A stretch of 64,000 nt of DNA from Kuschelorhynchus macadamiae (Eukaryota; Arthropoda; Insecta; Coleoptera; Curculionidae), in contig JAUTXW010000588.1 of NCBI GenBank assembly GCA_030620095.1, forward strand, positions 2,105,001-2,169,000, given 5' to 3'. Below are positions 24,380 through 39,194 of the stretch, piece after piece. Below the pieces are notes generated by a model. It was not told the origin of the DNA, did no database searches, and saw only the letters and a program-made list of their open reading frames with translations. The position numbers were made by a program, and so were the translations under genes. Numbering within the stretch: the first letter of the stretch is position 1; each line of letters opens with the position of its first letter.

Positions 24380-25210
24380 AATAGATTATTTACATTCCTT
24401 TCTGATAGTTTATGTAAAATTTATAAATATAAAATTAAGAATTAAATCCTCGTAGTCTTACAGGAGAGAACTATAAAAGCATTTGTAGAACTGAAACAAC
24501 CTGAAACGAAAAAGCAGACTCTATCAAAGCTGGCTGGATGCAGAAAAATTAAAAGACCATAGTGACGGAAGAGAGTGACATCAGCAAAATATCGGTTTAA
24601 CATTCCATATAAGGCAAACATAAAGGAAATCAGCTTTGATAACTAAAAAACGAAGAGCTATGTAAGCTCAAACTTTCTACTAGTTCAAATATTTTGATAT
24701 TTTACAAGAAAGAAGAAACCACAAAAACAAAATAATGTACTGTAATTGAAAAAATTGTTATTTTCAATTATATCATCAATAAGAAGGCCATTATCTTAGT
24801 AACTAAAACTGATTATACGTATTTATAATATGTCACTTTCAATAGTATTACCATATTAATATAGACTCTATTAACTTTCTTCTACGAGGTGCATGATATG
24901 TAAATATAAAAAAGTTATTTGACAGGATCGTGAAGGTAACAGTGTGTGAAAATCAGTAACTATATTTTGTAATTGTCTCAGTGTTACTATAAACTAAACA
25001 ATTATATGTAAATTTGTAAATGTTACGATTATGTAAAACAGACACATTTTTCAATATTTTATTTGTAGTAAAAATGTATAAAAACGATTTGCTAGATCAA
25101 CTTAATCCTTGGTGAAATTGTAAAAAATAATTTTATAAGTTTTTTAAAATGTTTAATATTTTTGGAGATATGATTTTTTTGGAAAAATTAGATTTTTCTT
25201 ACATATTAAG

Positions 25211-25213
<3 letters not shown>
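24380..25213. other. AT-rich stretch, no gene seen
   Basis: No frame or repeat that I can support. Confidence 0.6.

Positions 25214-25270
<57 letters not shown>
25214..25270. repeat. (AT)n microsatellite
   Basis: About 57 bp of AT alternation. No recognised element adjoins it. Confidence 0.95.
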
Positions 25271-25272
<2 letters not shown>

Positions 25273-28170
25273 ACACTCTGTAGCACACAAAAAAATTAAA
25301 TTTAAAAGTTTTTATTTAAGTTTTAAGGAGTACTGAAATGTTTCCCAAACCTGTTTATTATTATTTTTCAAATTCAAAAATCAAATATAGGTTATTTAGC
25401 TTATGCGAAATTTTAACTTTAGAAAAATAGCTCCAAACAAAATACCTCAGGTTATCGGGTAAATTACCTGACTGATTATTTTTTTATAAAAAGTAACTTA
25501 ACTGAGTATTTTTAATAAAAGGTACTTTAATCATTAGTACATAGACTATTATATTCTTAAAAAAAAACTATTGATTGATTTGTTAATGACGAAAGCATGT
25601 TGTTTTAATGTAGTTCTAGAAAATTATATTAACTATGCGGGATTCCGTGGGATCGCGGGCGCGATTGATTAATCCCGCACTTATTGCCGCGAAATTAAAG
25701 AAATTGCATGATTGCAATCACCGATACAGAGATGATCTAGTAAAACATGGTTACATTTACCAAGTATTATGTTAGAAAATAAAAAACGTTTTTGTAAATT
25801 TTCGGAACAAATAAAATAATGGAAATTGTGGAGTCTTGTTTAAGACCCTGCATAAATAACTTTTTAGCTTAGATAAGTTTTATCCTTAAAATCATTAATA
25901 TAAAATAAAATTTGAATGAGATAGCTGTGTTTTGTGAGATAGTAAACATGATTGTGTCTTAGGCACCGTTAAACTGGACAAGGTTCTTTGCACCCCATTC
26001 TGCGATTTTAATGTTAGGGTTAGTTATTACTCTACGCTTCTTATCAATTTCAGTCTTGGGGACAGGTTTTGAAAATTATATACTGGAGTGTAGTAAGATA
26101 AGAAAAAACTTTAAATACGAATTGGAGATTTTTGTGATGGTTTTACAAATTGTATTAAAGAAACTCTGAAGAAAATATATGACCCTAAATTAATAAAAAC
26201 ATATTTAATTTGAATGAACCAATGTAAATTATAATGTAAGTTATATGCAACATTTTAGACCGATCCGACTTAAGATATACCATATTTATCTTCATTTATT
26301 TTCTTAAAGATAATTTCGTTTAAAAATTGCTAATTTCGAACTATAAAAAAATTATAAAAATCTGAAATTTTCCTTAGTTTGACCAGCAGTAAATGCCATA
26401 GGAAAGATCAAAACCTAAGAAGAAAGTTTTAATTTCAAATATTCAATTCAAATTCAATATCTTCAATTGAAAATAGACATAGGTTGTGTTACATCAGTTT
26501 GGCCTAGTTTTTTCGTAGGAGAAAAACAGAGTGTTGCATTTAAATTACCGATTTTTAAGTGTTTTTTATATTATATTCCTTTAAGTTCAATGGTAACTTA
26601 TTTTTTAATATTTCAATACAATTACATAGAGTAAATATATTTAAAACACTGTACATATTATATCCGATCCTAATGCGTGATTATTTTTTTATTTATATTA
26701 TTCTAGTAAACGGTATGTGTTATTCAATTATTCACGAATGTATCCAGAAAGGTGCTTATAATGAGAAAATATTTCCCAAGTCTATCACTGATTCTTCGAC
26801 TGTTTCTAAAATGATAGGAAATTACATAATTTTCAAGAACTTATTGACAGTTATAATGTTTCAAAATTTTTATTTAAAAATATTTGTAATTATAAAGTGT
26901 ATTACTTTTAAGTGTTATATAATATAGTATAAAGACCTTAGACGGTCTGAATTCTGCTTGTTTGTGCCATTCCGCAATGCAGTTCCAAATCCTGACAGTG
27001 ACAATCAAAGGAGTAATTCCAAGAGCCGATTCCGACTACATGAAGTAGTATAACCTACCGAGGCAGCTAATCCACTTTGATATTCTCCAAGACCAAAGAG
27101 GTCACAATTCTTAATATAACCTCTACATAAGATACAAAGAAAAATTAACGTCGTTAGGATACGATTTTAGAAGAACTAATATATCAAGCAGGCTAAGAAT
27201 GACCAAAATTATGAGTTGCTGATCAAACAAATAAAAACAGACTTCCAAGAAATCAAAAGGAATTAAATTCTAAACTTCTCCCACACTGCATGCAGAAAAA
27301 TATATGATGTTCGAGCCAGTCTGCTACTGACTTTATCAAGATGTGGCAGCTGAATTATTTACTTGCACAAGAAAGCATTTTGTTGGCAATGTGGATCGTT
27401 CACCAGAATGGCTTATTATTTGTCAATGCAGCAATGGGAATCCTGTTAGTAAACACATAACTAATGATTTATGATTAAATTGTATTCCTATTAGATTTAG
27501 GATCGTCAATGGATTATAATTAACCTCTTATGGATTCTACGAGTTCACAAAAAACTTAAAGATTAAATACTAACCGTTCACTCCATAATTACTGCGAAGT
27601 ATGGACATGCAGAGACTAATGTGAAGGAAATGAAATTATTGAGTATTAAACGCCTAGATCATGGTAAAGTAAATTTTATAAAACTTATACAGTTCTTTTG
27701 GAATAACTGTGTTCTGCATATTATAAGTCATTTTCTGATAAGTAGTAAATTGCAGCAAATCTGATCAGACAGCCCTTGCAAGATTCCAATATACTATTGA
27801 ATACTACAAATGAAGAAGAAATTTTTCCTGAATTAGCAGTATACCAAGAAAAAATCTATTAAAATCTACTAAGAACTACAATATACTAAGAAGATTACAC
27901 TGGGGAACAAATTTCAAAATACAAACTTTTTTTTCTTTCTTGATAAAAACATATTTTTTTGATTCAACTACACCCAAGTAACTAAAAATTAATTTAGTTG
28001 GCTCACAAAAAAAATCTAATAATTAAATAATTTAGTTGGCCCACAAATAAATCTGAATTATTTGTTACAAAATTTTAATTTATGGGCAATGAACATATAA
28101 AATACAGATAACAATGTATTATTGGTTCAACAAAAACAATTAAATAGCACACTTTTAACATTGAAACTAA
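25271..28170. other. AT-rich stretch, no gene seen
   Basis: The only longer frame (26,559-26,927, 122 codons) is Ile/Phe/Tyr-rich low-complexity translation of AT-rich DNA and I do not treat it as a gene. 26,940-27,450 has a more mixed base composition but no domain I recognise. A short GC-rich island (GGGATCGCGGGCGCG) lies near 25,650. Confidence 0.6.
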
Positions 28171-28179
28171 AGTTTAGAC

Positions 28180-28850
28180 ACTTATTTTGCACCTCTTAGC
28201 CTGCCTTTTGAAGGCAGCCTGTAAGGTATTTTTCGTAATAGTCCAGCAGTAGTCGGATAACATCTCACAGTTCCATTTTGCCTGATACCTTCTTTCCAAG
28301 TTTGAAATATCTTGGTGGAAAGTAATCCAGATGAAAATCCAGGAAATGAATTTTCAATGACATATTACACCCTAGGTTTTGGTAATACAAAATAAGTCGG
28401 GCAATCAAGACTTTATAGTTTTCGGTTATGTTTCCGAAAAAAAAAAGGGGTTGCAACAATTTCAAAGGCATTCCAAGCCTCTTTTTTCTTGTTTCAAGTA
28501 TTGCGCATCTCCGAAAAGATTTGTAATCTGGGGACTCACAAATTTAATTTTAGTGTCACTGATTTTAGGGAACTTTTCTTTTAAATATAGTATAGTCCAG
28601 TTTTAAAACTGCCATTAATCCCTTGATGTCCTACAGGCCACCAAATTGTTTTCGGTATACAGAAACTTTTACTTCATCTTGAAATAAATTCTATTGTTGC
28701 AATCGAGAGGCCAATAGTTCTTCTTTCTTCTTGGGCAATTCTAAATCCCTTATAAGGTCACTTAATTCACTTTGATTTATTTTGTAAGTATGGCGAAGCT
28801 GGTGGGCCGAGGATATTTCGAATTCGTTTGATCATCATCAGAATCAAGGG
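28180..28850 (-). pseudogene. decayed multi-copy arthropod protein of unknown function
   Basis: Minus-strand frames contain words of a family that recurs many times in insect and spider genomes: LPKKKAELLASRLQQ near 28,730, then GCNMSLKIHFLDFHLDYFP near 28,350, and a segment like the family's DYCWT motif near 28,250. I recognise it from memory as an uncharacterised, probably mobile-element-linked protein. Stops and shifts interrupt it throughout, with 28,471-28,265 the longest piece (68 codons). The exact family name is unknown to me. Confidence 0.55.
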
Positions 28851-28859
28851 TATGTTCCT

Positions 28860-29370
28860 GAAGTGGATTAGGTACAGGCAATTCGTCGCAGATCTTTTTT
28901 TCTATCAAAAGTCTTTTTTGATGAAAGGCGTTAAGCAAAAGTAAAGTAACAGTCAGTTACGTGGTCTCTCGGTTCTCGCCAGATCATAGGAACGCTTTTT
29001 TCCACCTAGCCAGCCGCGTATGTTGGATACACATTTGTTACAGCAATTATGGAGAGCCCAATTTGTATCCAACTTTGCAGCCAAGATACAAGTGGTAAGC
29101 CTTTTTTATTAAAGAGCAAAAGTCACTTTACCACATATAAACAAAAATGACTCTGCTTATTTATACAAACTTCCGACATGTTGCTCAAAACTTTTTAATT
29201 TTTCAAATTAGAACAGCTCTCGATCAACTGGTAGTTGAAATATAATTAACTAACAATTTAGGATTTATGTTATATGTATTTAAACCCCTTATAAAGTACA
29301 CCTGGTAATAAATCCAGGTATTTCTCATTTAATGGTCGAACTTTCCCATAGATTAAAGCCAGTTAGGTAT
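28860..29370. other. no gene seen
   Basis: Mixed-composition sequence without frame or repeat support. Confidence 0.5.
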
Positions 29371-29375
29371 ATTAT

Positions 29376-29580
29376 AGTGCGGGACACGAAAGAAAACAGG
29401 GCGGAGTCAATTGGTTTAGGAAGGTCGGCCAAGAAATCTCTTTAAACCAGTGGTGTCCCGTCGTTCTTTAAATAATATGGCACTCCATTTTGACTATACG
29501 CACTTTAGATAATTAAAAAATGCAACTATGCTTAATGAACCTTTATCTACATTTGTTTGTTTCCTTTCGTGTACCGCACT
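29376..29580. mobile_element. 205-bp MITE with AGTGCGG termini
   Basis: Starts AGTGCGGGACACGAAAG and ends CTTTCGTGTACCGCACT, giving about 23-bp inverted repeats. Its right end shares ATAAAGGTTCAT with the right end of the neighbouring transposase element at 32,300-32,348, so it is probably a non-autonomous relative. Confidence 0.8.
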
Positions 29581-29764
29581 TCTATATCTCTTTTGTGTTG
29601 CAAAAACGGCGAACTTTCGAATTTTAAAATGATTTAATTTTGATTTTTCTTGATCGATTTAGCTATAAATATATTTTTTTTGAGTTCTGTCATTAACGGT
29701 TCCCGGGCTACTGCCTACGTCCACTATTATTGGTGATACACGATTTACAAGTCCAGATTTTACA

Positions 29765-30484
29765 AGGGCAGCCAGCATAAGATCCAGTGAACGAGATTTA
29801 TCAAAATTTTAATTTATGCAGTTCGACTTTGGTCTACTCGGGTATGCCAAAAGTGGCCGTCTGTCTCCGTTTGTTGTGAAGTACTATACAGGGCGTTTCC
29901 TAATTGCGTGCTGATGTTAAAGGGGGTGTTTTTATGTCCTTAAAGTCTTAACTTTTGAGATACAAGATGGTAAAGTTTAAAAAGAAACATTTTTTTTCAT
30001 GCCAATTCTGACGCTATTGTAGATATCTGCAGAAATTTTATAGACGTCTTCTATGCATTAAAGAGCATACGGATTTACCCAGGTTAATTACATATGCACG
30101 CCACTGGTAGAAATTTCACAAATTGATTGTTAATAAAAAATGCCCTTTTATGCATAAAAGACGTGTATTAAATTTCACACAGGTATTTATCTATAATAGC
30201 ATCAGAATAAGGATTTAAAAAGATGTTTTTTTAAAACCCTGTATCCCCAAAGTTAGGACTTTTAGTTCATATTAAACTTTTTTCTAAAAAATGTCCGAGA
30301 ATCACCCCCCTTTAACATTAGCACGCAATTAAGAAACGCCCTGTATAGTACTTCACAATGACGCCCCCTGTACAAAGTAATATGACAAACGGTCACTTTC
30401 GTTATACCCGAATATCCCAAAGTCGAACTACATAAGTTAAAATTTTGATAAATCTTGTTCACTGGAATCAGTGCTGGCTCCCCT
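29765..30484. mobile_element. 720-bp foldback element
   Basis: Near-palindromic: arms of about 290 bp start AGGGCAGCCAGC on the left and end GCTGGCTCCCCT on the right. They include long matches such as CCAGTGAACGAGATTTATC, and ACAGGGCGTTTC at 29,889 pairs with its complement near 30,338. The short centre has no coding sequence. It probably moves using a transposase encoded elsewhere. Confidence 0.82.
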
Positions 30485-30599
30485 ACTATAACTACGTTGA
30501 TGTGTTAATTTTGGAAAAATATGAATTCTGTAGTTTTTCAAATATTAATTGCAATATTAGATATTTTTTGACACCCGGTATTGAACAGAAAATTAATTA

Positions 30600-32051
30600 T
30601 TTTGAAGCAGTTTATTGACAGCTACTTTATGAACAATTTTACAAAATATATGAAAAAAAAAACTAAGCCATTTTTGAGGTTGATGGCTGTGATTCTAATG
30701 GTTCGATTCCTTCTAAATCGTTGTCTTCCTCTGAAAATGATGAAGTTTCGTTGTCACTGCTTGAAGATCCCAGTGTGATAACTAAATCATCAATAACCGT
30801 TTCAATTTGCCATCTACTTCCAGGTATTTATCTTCAATAGAACGAACATGTTTAACATACGATTTCCAATTTTTAGCCGATATTGAGTCAATCGTTTCTA
30901 ATGTTATATTATTTAAATCTTTAATTGAAAGTTCACCGGTGTTTCACTCTCGAATATATTTTTTTACTCCTGCCCATGCAAGTTCAATAGGGTTGAGGTC
31001 GCACATGTATGGAGGCAGCTTTAAAGGTGTATGACCGAGGTTACGTAAAAAACCGTCAATTTTACACTTTTTTTCTCTAGGCTTGTTGGCTGATATTACT
31101 TCATATAATTGATATTTTCGCCATGTTGGATCACATACAAGATTGTTCGATTTAAGCCACGATATTATATGAGCTTTTGTAGAGTATTTAGTTGGCACTT
31201 TATCTTCTACGTGAGAATGACGCATTATCCATTATCACTGACTTGGGAAGAATGTTAGGTAGAAGTTTCTCGAGCAACCACTTTTCAAAATTATCTTTAT
31301 TCATCTGTCCATGATAGTCTCCAGTTGTTAGTCCCGAGCGAAAAACTAAAGCAGCACCTGGAACAAATCCGGTTTCTGAACCAGCATGAACTATAATAAA
31401 GCGACTACTAGAGCGGATTCCCTGAACAACACCTGTAACACTTTCACTTTGCCAGTATTTGTTCACTGTCATATCATTATCTACCCAGGTTTCGTGTAGA
31501 TACACAATATTGCGTCCTTCTTGCCTATTTTGCTTTACAGTTGATAGATATTTCACCCGCTAGTGAAACATATTTGGTCTCTCAATTAGCAATTTTCGTT
31601 TATTTCGGCACTTGCGCCAAACAAAACCGTTTGATTGTAAAAGCCGATTTAAGGTTTTATACCCGTAAGGAAAATCTATTTTGTTCTTTACAGCACGAAG
31701 TAGGGGTTTGCAGGTCGGAACCTTCTCCAAGTTTATATAAAAATCCTCTATTGTTCGTCTAATTACTTGAAAATCACCATCGTCAATTTTATCTTTGTAT
31801 GATAATCGAGGTCTTTTTTTACCAGGAGATTTTAAGGGTGAAGTAGAACATGAGCGATCATTATGTTCTCTTTGAATTTTTCTTACACTACTTTCCGAAA
31901 CACCAGTGTAAAAACTATTATTTTCAGCTTCTCTAGTACAGGCCTCTATAACGCTCGCAATAACTTCACGTGTGCACCGCTTCGAATTGGTTTTCCTCTT
32001 TTGCTCGCCATCGTTACTTCGAAATAATAATTCAAATTCAACGCGACGCAT
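30600..32051 (-). pseudogene. IS630/Tc1-type transposase with long D-E spacing, broken
   Basis: The ATG at 32,051 opens 163 codons with a helix-turn-helix region. An in-frame TAG (31,562-31,560) follows, then the same frame continues to 31,200 with the catalytic segment, where the first Asp of the expected YLDETW motif reads His. The second Asp is in IMDNASF. A frame change near 31,215 leads to 31,225-30,944 with the Glu motif DLNPIELAW. About 82 residues separate the second Asp and the Glu when counted across the shift, far more than Tc1 DD34E, and this fits the DD82E (Sailor-type) lineage as I recall it. An acidic Ser/Glu-rich tail follows to about 30,600. Its right terminal repeat is at 32,320-32,348. 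Confidence 0.78.
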
Positions 32052-32319
32052 TTATATAGAAATGAAAACAAATGCTCAAAATGTGTAGGCGCCACTGGAA
32101 ATAGCTTGAACCTTCTAGCGGCAAGTGCATGGAGACTCTAGGCACATCCCAATTACAAGTGAACCAATGCGAAATTTACTAAATCCTCGATTAATTTTAC
32201 CGCTTAGCTGGCGCACTTTATAGGTGAAGCGGCAAACAAATAAAATAACATAAAGTTTATTTGCGTACACAAATTTTACTTTTCCGCTTGCTTAAGACTA
32301 TGAACCTTTATTTTAAGGG

Positions 32320-32348
32320 CCACCCGGTTTTCTTTCGTGTCCGGCACT
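32320..32348. repeat. right terminal inverted repeat of the 30.6-32.3 kb element
   Basis: Ends CTTTCGTGTCCGGCACT, the complement of AGTGCCGGACACGAAAG, matching both ends of the MITE at 29,376-29,580. TTTA follows. Confidence 0.8.
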
Positions 32349-32574
32349 TTATCATAATAAACATGGATCTCTATAAAAACTGGATCCAACTGAGACTTTT
32401 GCAAGACAGATTACTAATTAGCATAATAAAATAAATAAGATTTTGCTACTTTGGTTTCGGAAACATTTTTGCTGTTCTACAGTGTTATCATAAGAAGCAG
32501 TAGAACTACTAAATAATGTTATCGATCATTTTACCTTATTTAGGTTAGGTGTGCTAATACGGCTTGAAATCATT

Positions 32575-32612
32575 ATCCTATAAAAAGTATCTTCGGATAC
32601 CTTTTATAGGAT
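32575..32612. repeat. hairpin with C(TTCG)G loop
   Basis: Arms of 17 bp (32,575-32,591 and 32,596-32,612), one mismatch, closed by C-TTCG-G, which as RNA would be a very stable tetraloop. No gene adjoins. Confidence 0.75.
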
Positions 32613-32619
32613 TTGAAAC

Positions 32620-34560
<1,941 letters not shown>

Positions 34561-34569
34561 CTTAAAGTG

Positions 34570-34690
34570 GAAACGAGACAAGACCTTGATCTCGTCTCGT
34601 CTCGACCAAAATTTCGAGACGAGATGAGCCGAGATTAGAAAAAGTCGAGACGAGCCGAGATGAACCTTAGACTCGTCTCGTCTCCCGGAA
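34570..34690. repeat. GAGACGAG-type simple repeat in both orientations
   Basis: Clusters of CTCGTCTCGTCTCG and CGAGACGAGATGAG face each other several times within 120 bp, so the region can fold back on itself. No coding frame. Confidence 0.75.
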
Positions 34691-34699
34691 TCACTAGTT

Positions 34700-37020
34700 A
34701 TGTGTCAAGCGGCAATCCATTACTTTGCGCACTAAATACACAAATAACTATTTTTTTCTAGATTTTATTCGCTTGTTCAATTTTCTAGAATATCTGAATG
34801 CCTAAGTCAAATATTTGATGTTTCACCGGAATTCGATTTCGTCTTACTATAAATCCGATTTATTACTAGCGTTCTCTAACTTATTCATAACAAGGTCGAT
34901 TTCTAAATGCAAGTCAGCTCCGCAAGACGTCAGTCGTAAACTTTGCGAGGTGAATACTGCACTAGTGCGCCTTGGTGTGTATTTCAAACAATCATTTTGA
35001 AAGACGAGATCCAAGCACATAAACAATGCATATTAATGGTATGTATATTAGACGAAGCGCCATGGCATATTGCTTGAAATCCTAAGGGTCGCCCCGCTTT
35101 ATACTGGAGATAATATCGACTTAGAGGAGCAGAGATGATGATAAGTGTACTGCAACAAAGGAACTGCTTCTGGTTTAAACTAAGATGGTGAAAGTCCCCT
35201 GACATTAAGTAAATGTGATTATGGTGCCAGTTTCTATTTGCTTGGAGTAAATTTATATAAAGTGGAACGAGAACTTTCGCGGCGACTGAATTGCTGTCTC
35301 TCTGCCTTTATCGTTGGATTTGTCTTAGTTAACACAACTTACTGCAATGTGCAAGCACATAATAATTGTGGTTACATGTGATATTATTGAAAAAACATTG
35401 TTTAATATTATGTGTCGAGCTTTCCGACTGCAATGCAATTGTAAATTGAGTTGGAACACCTATAAGGAGCATAAAACTATTTGTCTCTTTTTTTAAGCAG
35501 ATTATGCACAGGACTAATCTGCGCAGTGATTTTGACCAAGATAATATGTATATAAACCAGTCATGCCGGTCAACTAATGTACATCTCTTGCAATAAAATC
35601 TTAATAAATAAATCACATCTGCAAGTTATGATTTCTAATATAGTTTAGAGTCTAATTATCAGTAAAGACTCCTTTACTCTTTTTAATTACAATTTATGCA
35701 TTAGGACTACATACTTCTTATAGAAAATGATTTATAGTGAATTTTTCTAATTTTTTTGATTTAATGCAGTTTTCCCGTTCCTGATCAAAATATATTATGG
35801 CCACAACTTGATCCTATGGCCAGATTTGAAGATAGAGGGTGTCAAAGTTAAATTTCACTTTTTTTTTTATTATAGTAACCCGGCTAAAATTTTCCTATTT
35901 TTACCAATTAACCAGTTTTGGCCAAATTAAATTTGCTGGGTTTTGAGTGACTATCTAGCCTTTTATTACGTATAAGGCTTCACAGTCCGTGAATACAAAA
36001 ATACTGGAAATTAAAACTCTGCACAGTATTACAAAAAAACGCGAGGAGAATTTTTAAAATTTTAAATAGTTTTAAGTTAAGGCTCGTTTGTAAAAAAATG
36101 TATTTAGTAAAAAAAAACATTGGACAATGTGATGTGATCTCGAATAATCAAGCACAACCGATTATTCTAGAAAACTGTTAAAAAGGTAGGAGCTCATAAA
36201 AATACATACATTATCCATTTTTCTATAAGAGATGTATTTTAATAATATTTATTGACAATAATAGAATATTATCCAACATTAAGTAATTAATAAGTAAATA
36301 GTGATCTTAAATTTCAAATTAATTCATTGTACAGAAATTTTACTTGCTAAAAAATACATTTAAAAACTGAGGTGTTTATAAAATCGAACCCTTTATGAGG
36401 ACTTGCCAGCCTGTTAACTGTTAATTTTTTATTGACTTTAGAGCCTTATAACTTTTTACTATCTCTTATCTAACAAATGTTTGTATAGGTACAGGAAATA
36501 AAACTTAAAATATAGGTGCTGTTCATATTTTTGATAATAAATAACTATCCTAAGGATTTGTTTAGGATCTTAAAGACATTTTTTATTGCTAAAAGGTTTG
36601 TAAATAAAAGGCCAACTAAATGATATTGAAAATATCGGCTAGCGACTACATTCTTTATCATTGTATCGTACGAAATATTATTTCCTTTTAAACCTCTGTT
36701 AACATACCTACATGTTTATTCTAAAGAAAAATGATAAATAGGAGTTTGCATGTATGATAACTACCTACCTATTAAGCAGATCTATCTATTATAGATAGTT
36801 ACATTGTATCGTCCGTTTTTTCTATTACCATGTTTTTTTTACAGCATGCCGTTACACAATTTTTATTAATACGCTCGCTATAAGATTAACCCAGCACTTT
36901 TCTGAATACTTCGAAAAATGTATCCAATCTTCCCGGAGTAATTTTATAAAATTAGTTTTAATGCAAAATGTTTTTTATAAAAGTTATAGTTAGTAAGCTG
37001 ATTTTTTTTGTGTGCAGAAA
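34700..37020. other. no gene seen
   Basis: AT-rich with short, unrecognised frames (such as 35,616-35,329 on the minus strand, 95 codons). I do not support any as a gene. Confidence 0.55.
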
Positions 37021-38194
37021 CTGTATACAGGTTGGAACAAAAACTCGTAGCAATCCAAAGTTAAGTTTTTGTAAACGGAACACACTGGACATTATATGCC
37101 CATCAAATAATAATAATAATTAATATGTTTATTATATACCGTTTACAATATTTATATTTCAAGAATTATATTTATTTTCATATTACAACAAAGTATGTAA
37201 AAAGGTATATAAAAAGGCTGTAAATAGTGTAGATTTCTGGATGGACCAGATACTTTTAAAACCTGATGAGTCCCTCCTTGTTGATTTTAAATATACAAGT
37301 TTTGCTACCTTTTCTTCTCATATTGCCTCCTAAGTATATTTATCATACCAATTTGTTAGATATCTAATAAACAGGCGATTCCATTTACCATAAAAGTTCA
37401 GCTTACTGATTAAAACTTTTATATGAAACATTTTGTTTTACAGCTAATTTTATAAAAGTTAAAGATGTAGTGCAATTATAACCAATAACCTTATGCATAG
37501 AGTCACGGTAACGGTAACGGTAATATTATGTAAGCACCATATTTCCAGGTGGCTAAGGAATTATTGTCTGGAAAATATTCGTTTCTGGAAGGGGTAGACT
37601 ATTGAAATTTGTAGCTATTAATCTGTAAAAGCTATCTTCGGGTTTAACTGGAACTTACGCCAAGTTTCTTATTTTAACTACCAACCACATTTTTTCTTTT
37701 CATGATATACTGCATTAAATTTCCTTTTTAATTGCCTATGGCAGGTTAGTATTTGGTTAAAAAACAGCTTATAACTAGGGAGTGGAAGTAAAGGTAAAAA
37801 CGAGAAAGCGCAAAGTAAATTTGGAAACCAAGTTACTTGATAACTGTTGCTACTGTTGTAAATTGTGTTCCCCTCTATCAGCTTTGTAACACGCTTTAAA
37901 AAATAAAACTGGAAACATTATAAAATATTAAATACTCAGTAGGTTTGTAAACTCAAATAGGAACACCACTTTTTTCTTTTCATGATATTCGGTAAAAAAT
38001 GCTTTTTCTAAGACGCATCACAAGTCAGTATTTGGTTAAAAGATTGATAAGTAAAAAATATTTTTTTACAATTCACTCAGCAGGCTGAGGAGGCAAAATG
38101 AAAACAAAGTCATGAAGTTGTCATTGTTTTTTTGGTAGGTATCTGCTTTAGCAGTTTTCAAGTTTAAATACTGAAAAAGCTTTAAATTTGAGAA

Positions 38195-39070
38195 ATGCCG
38201 CGTTCTACACGAAATAAACAAACTGACATGCTTCTCTCAGTTATGATGAGTGTCTAAAAAATTCTTATGCCGCTGAGCGATTGTATTTAAAGCGATATTC
38301 AAAAAGGCGTCATCCGTCGAGAAGGGATTTCCAATGGCTTGAAGTATATATTCAGATCTGAGCCTACTGTTCAAGATGACCAAGAAAGATTTGTTATACA
38401 CGAGCTTACTGATATTAATATTTTAGCTTTAGTGTGACATGACAGCACTACTTTCTTGATGGTGAAAAGCGACTGGAATATTGAAACTAGTTTCTACGCC
38501 AAAATTCTAATAATTTTCATTTAAATTCTTTTACCTATCTTATTGATGAATCGAGATTTACAAATGAGGGATTATTTAAGAGGAGTAATACACGGTAATT
38601 TATTTAATCCTTGCTATAACAGCTAAAGCTTTGTTTTATTTCAGGTATTGGCCAATATAAAATGAACATGGGTTTCGACAAGGAAGATTTGGTGTGAATG
38701 TTTGAGCAGGGATAGGAGGCACTTATATTATTGGTACTATTCTTTTTCAAGGCCACTTAAATGAAGAACGATACTTCGGTTTCTTAACGCCTCAAATTGT
38801 TGAACTTATTAATAACCTACCAGTTGAAGTAGCTGAGAGGATTAACTTCAGGCAAGATGGCGCTCTCGCCCATAATTCGATAGTGATTCGAAATTATCTT
38901 GAAAACTACTTTGCAGATAGAGGAGAAACCCATAACCTAGTTAAGGTCACCTGATCTGACACCCTGAGATTTTTTCCTATCGGAGCATCTAAAGATAAGG
39001 TTGTACTCCACACATTCAATTCCTCTACATGAACTCGAAGAAAGGGTTCAGATACTACTTAGAGAATTAT
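38195..39070 (+). pseudogene. element E transposase, decayed, with a probable intron
   Basis: Remnant of the same transposase type as elements A-C. The helix-turn-helix is near 38,260-38,335 (words AAERLYLKRY and RRHPSRRDFQ). The first catalytic motif is LIDESRF near 38,540, the second RQDGALAHN near 38,850-38,880, and the third motif region near 38,945-38,965 is damaged. Several stops and shifts are present. Between the NTR and YW codons lies a 50-nt GT...AG insertion absent from A, B and C (see the intron entry). Removing it restores the family's exact NTR-aromatic-Trp order. Confidence 0.72.
38595..38644 (+). other. probable 50-nt spliceosomal intron in transposase E
   Basis: Begins GTAATT, ends TTTTATTTCAG with a pyrimidine-rich tract, and has a possible branch sequence (CTATAAC) inside. 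It falls precisely within the CGG/TAT codons of the conserved NTR-(Y/H)W segment. The element B sequence reads continuously through this point. Confidence 0.7.
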
Positions 39071-39194
39071 TGTGCTTTACTGTTATTTTGAGAATAAAAC
39101 TATGTTCATTTTTCGAATAGTTTTATATAAAAAAATCCTTACAAAAAGCAATTATGTTGAATAGTATTAGGAAAAAAACCTAGGCGTTTTTATG

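Noticed and set aside
26559..26927. 122-codon plus-strand frame
   Set aside because: Ile, Phe and Tyr dominate as expected from AT-rich DNA; no domain, no neighbours, no splice context.
37502..37525. GGTAAC-type short tandem (three units)
   Set aside because: Too short to mean anything.
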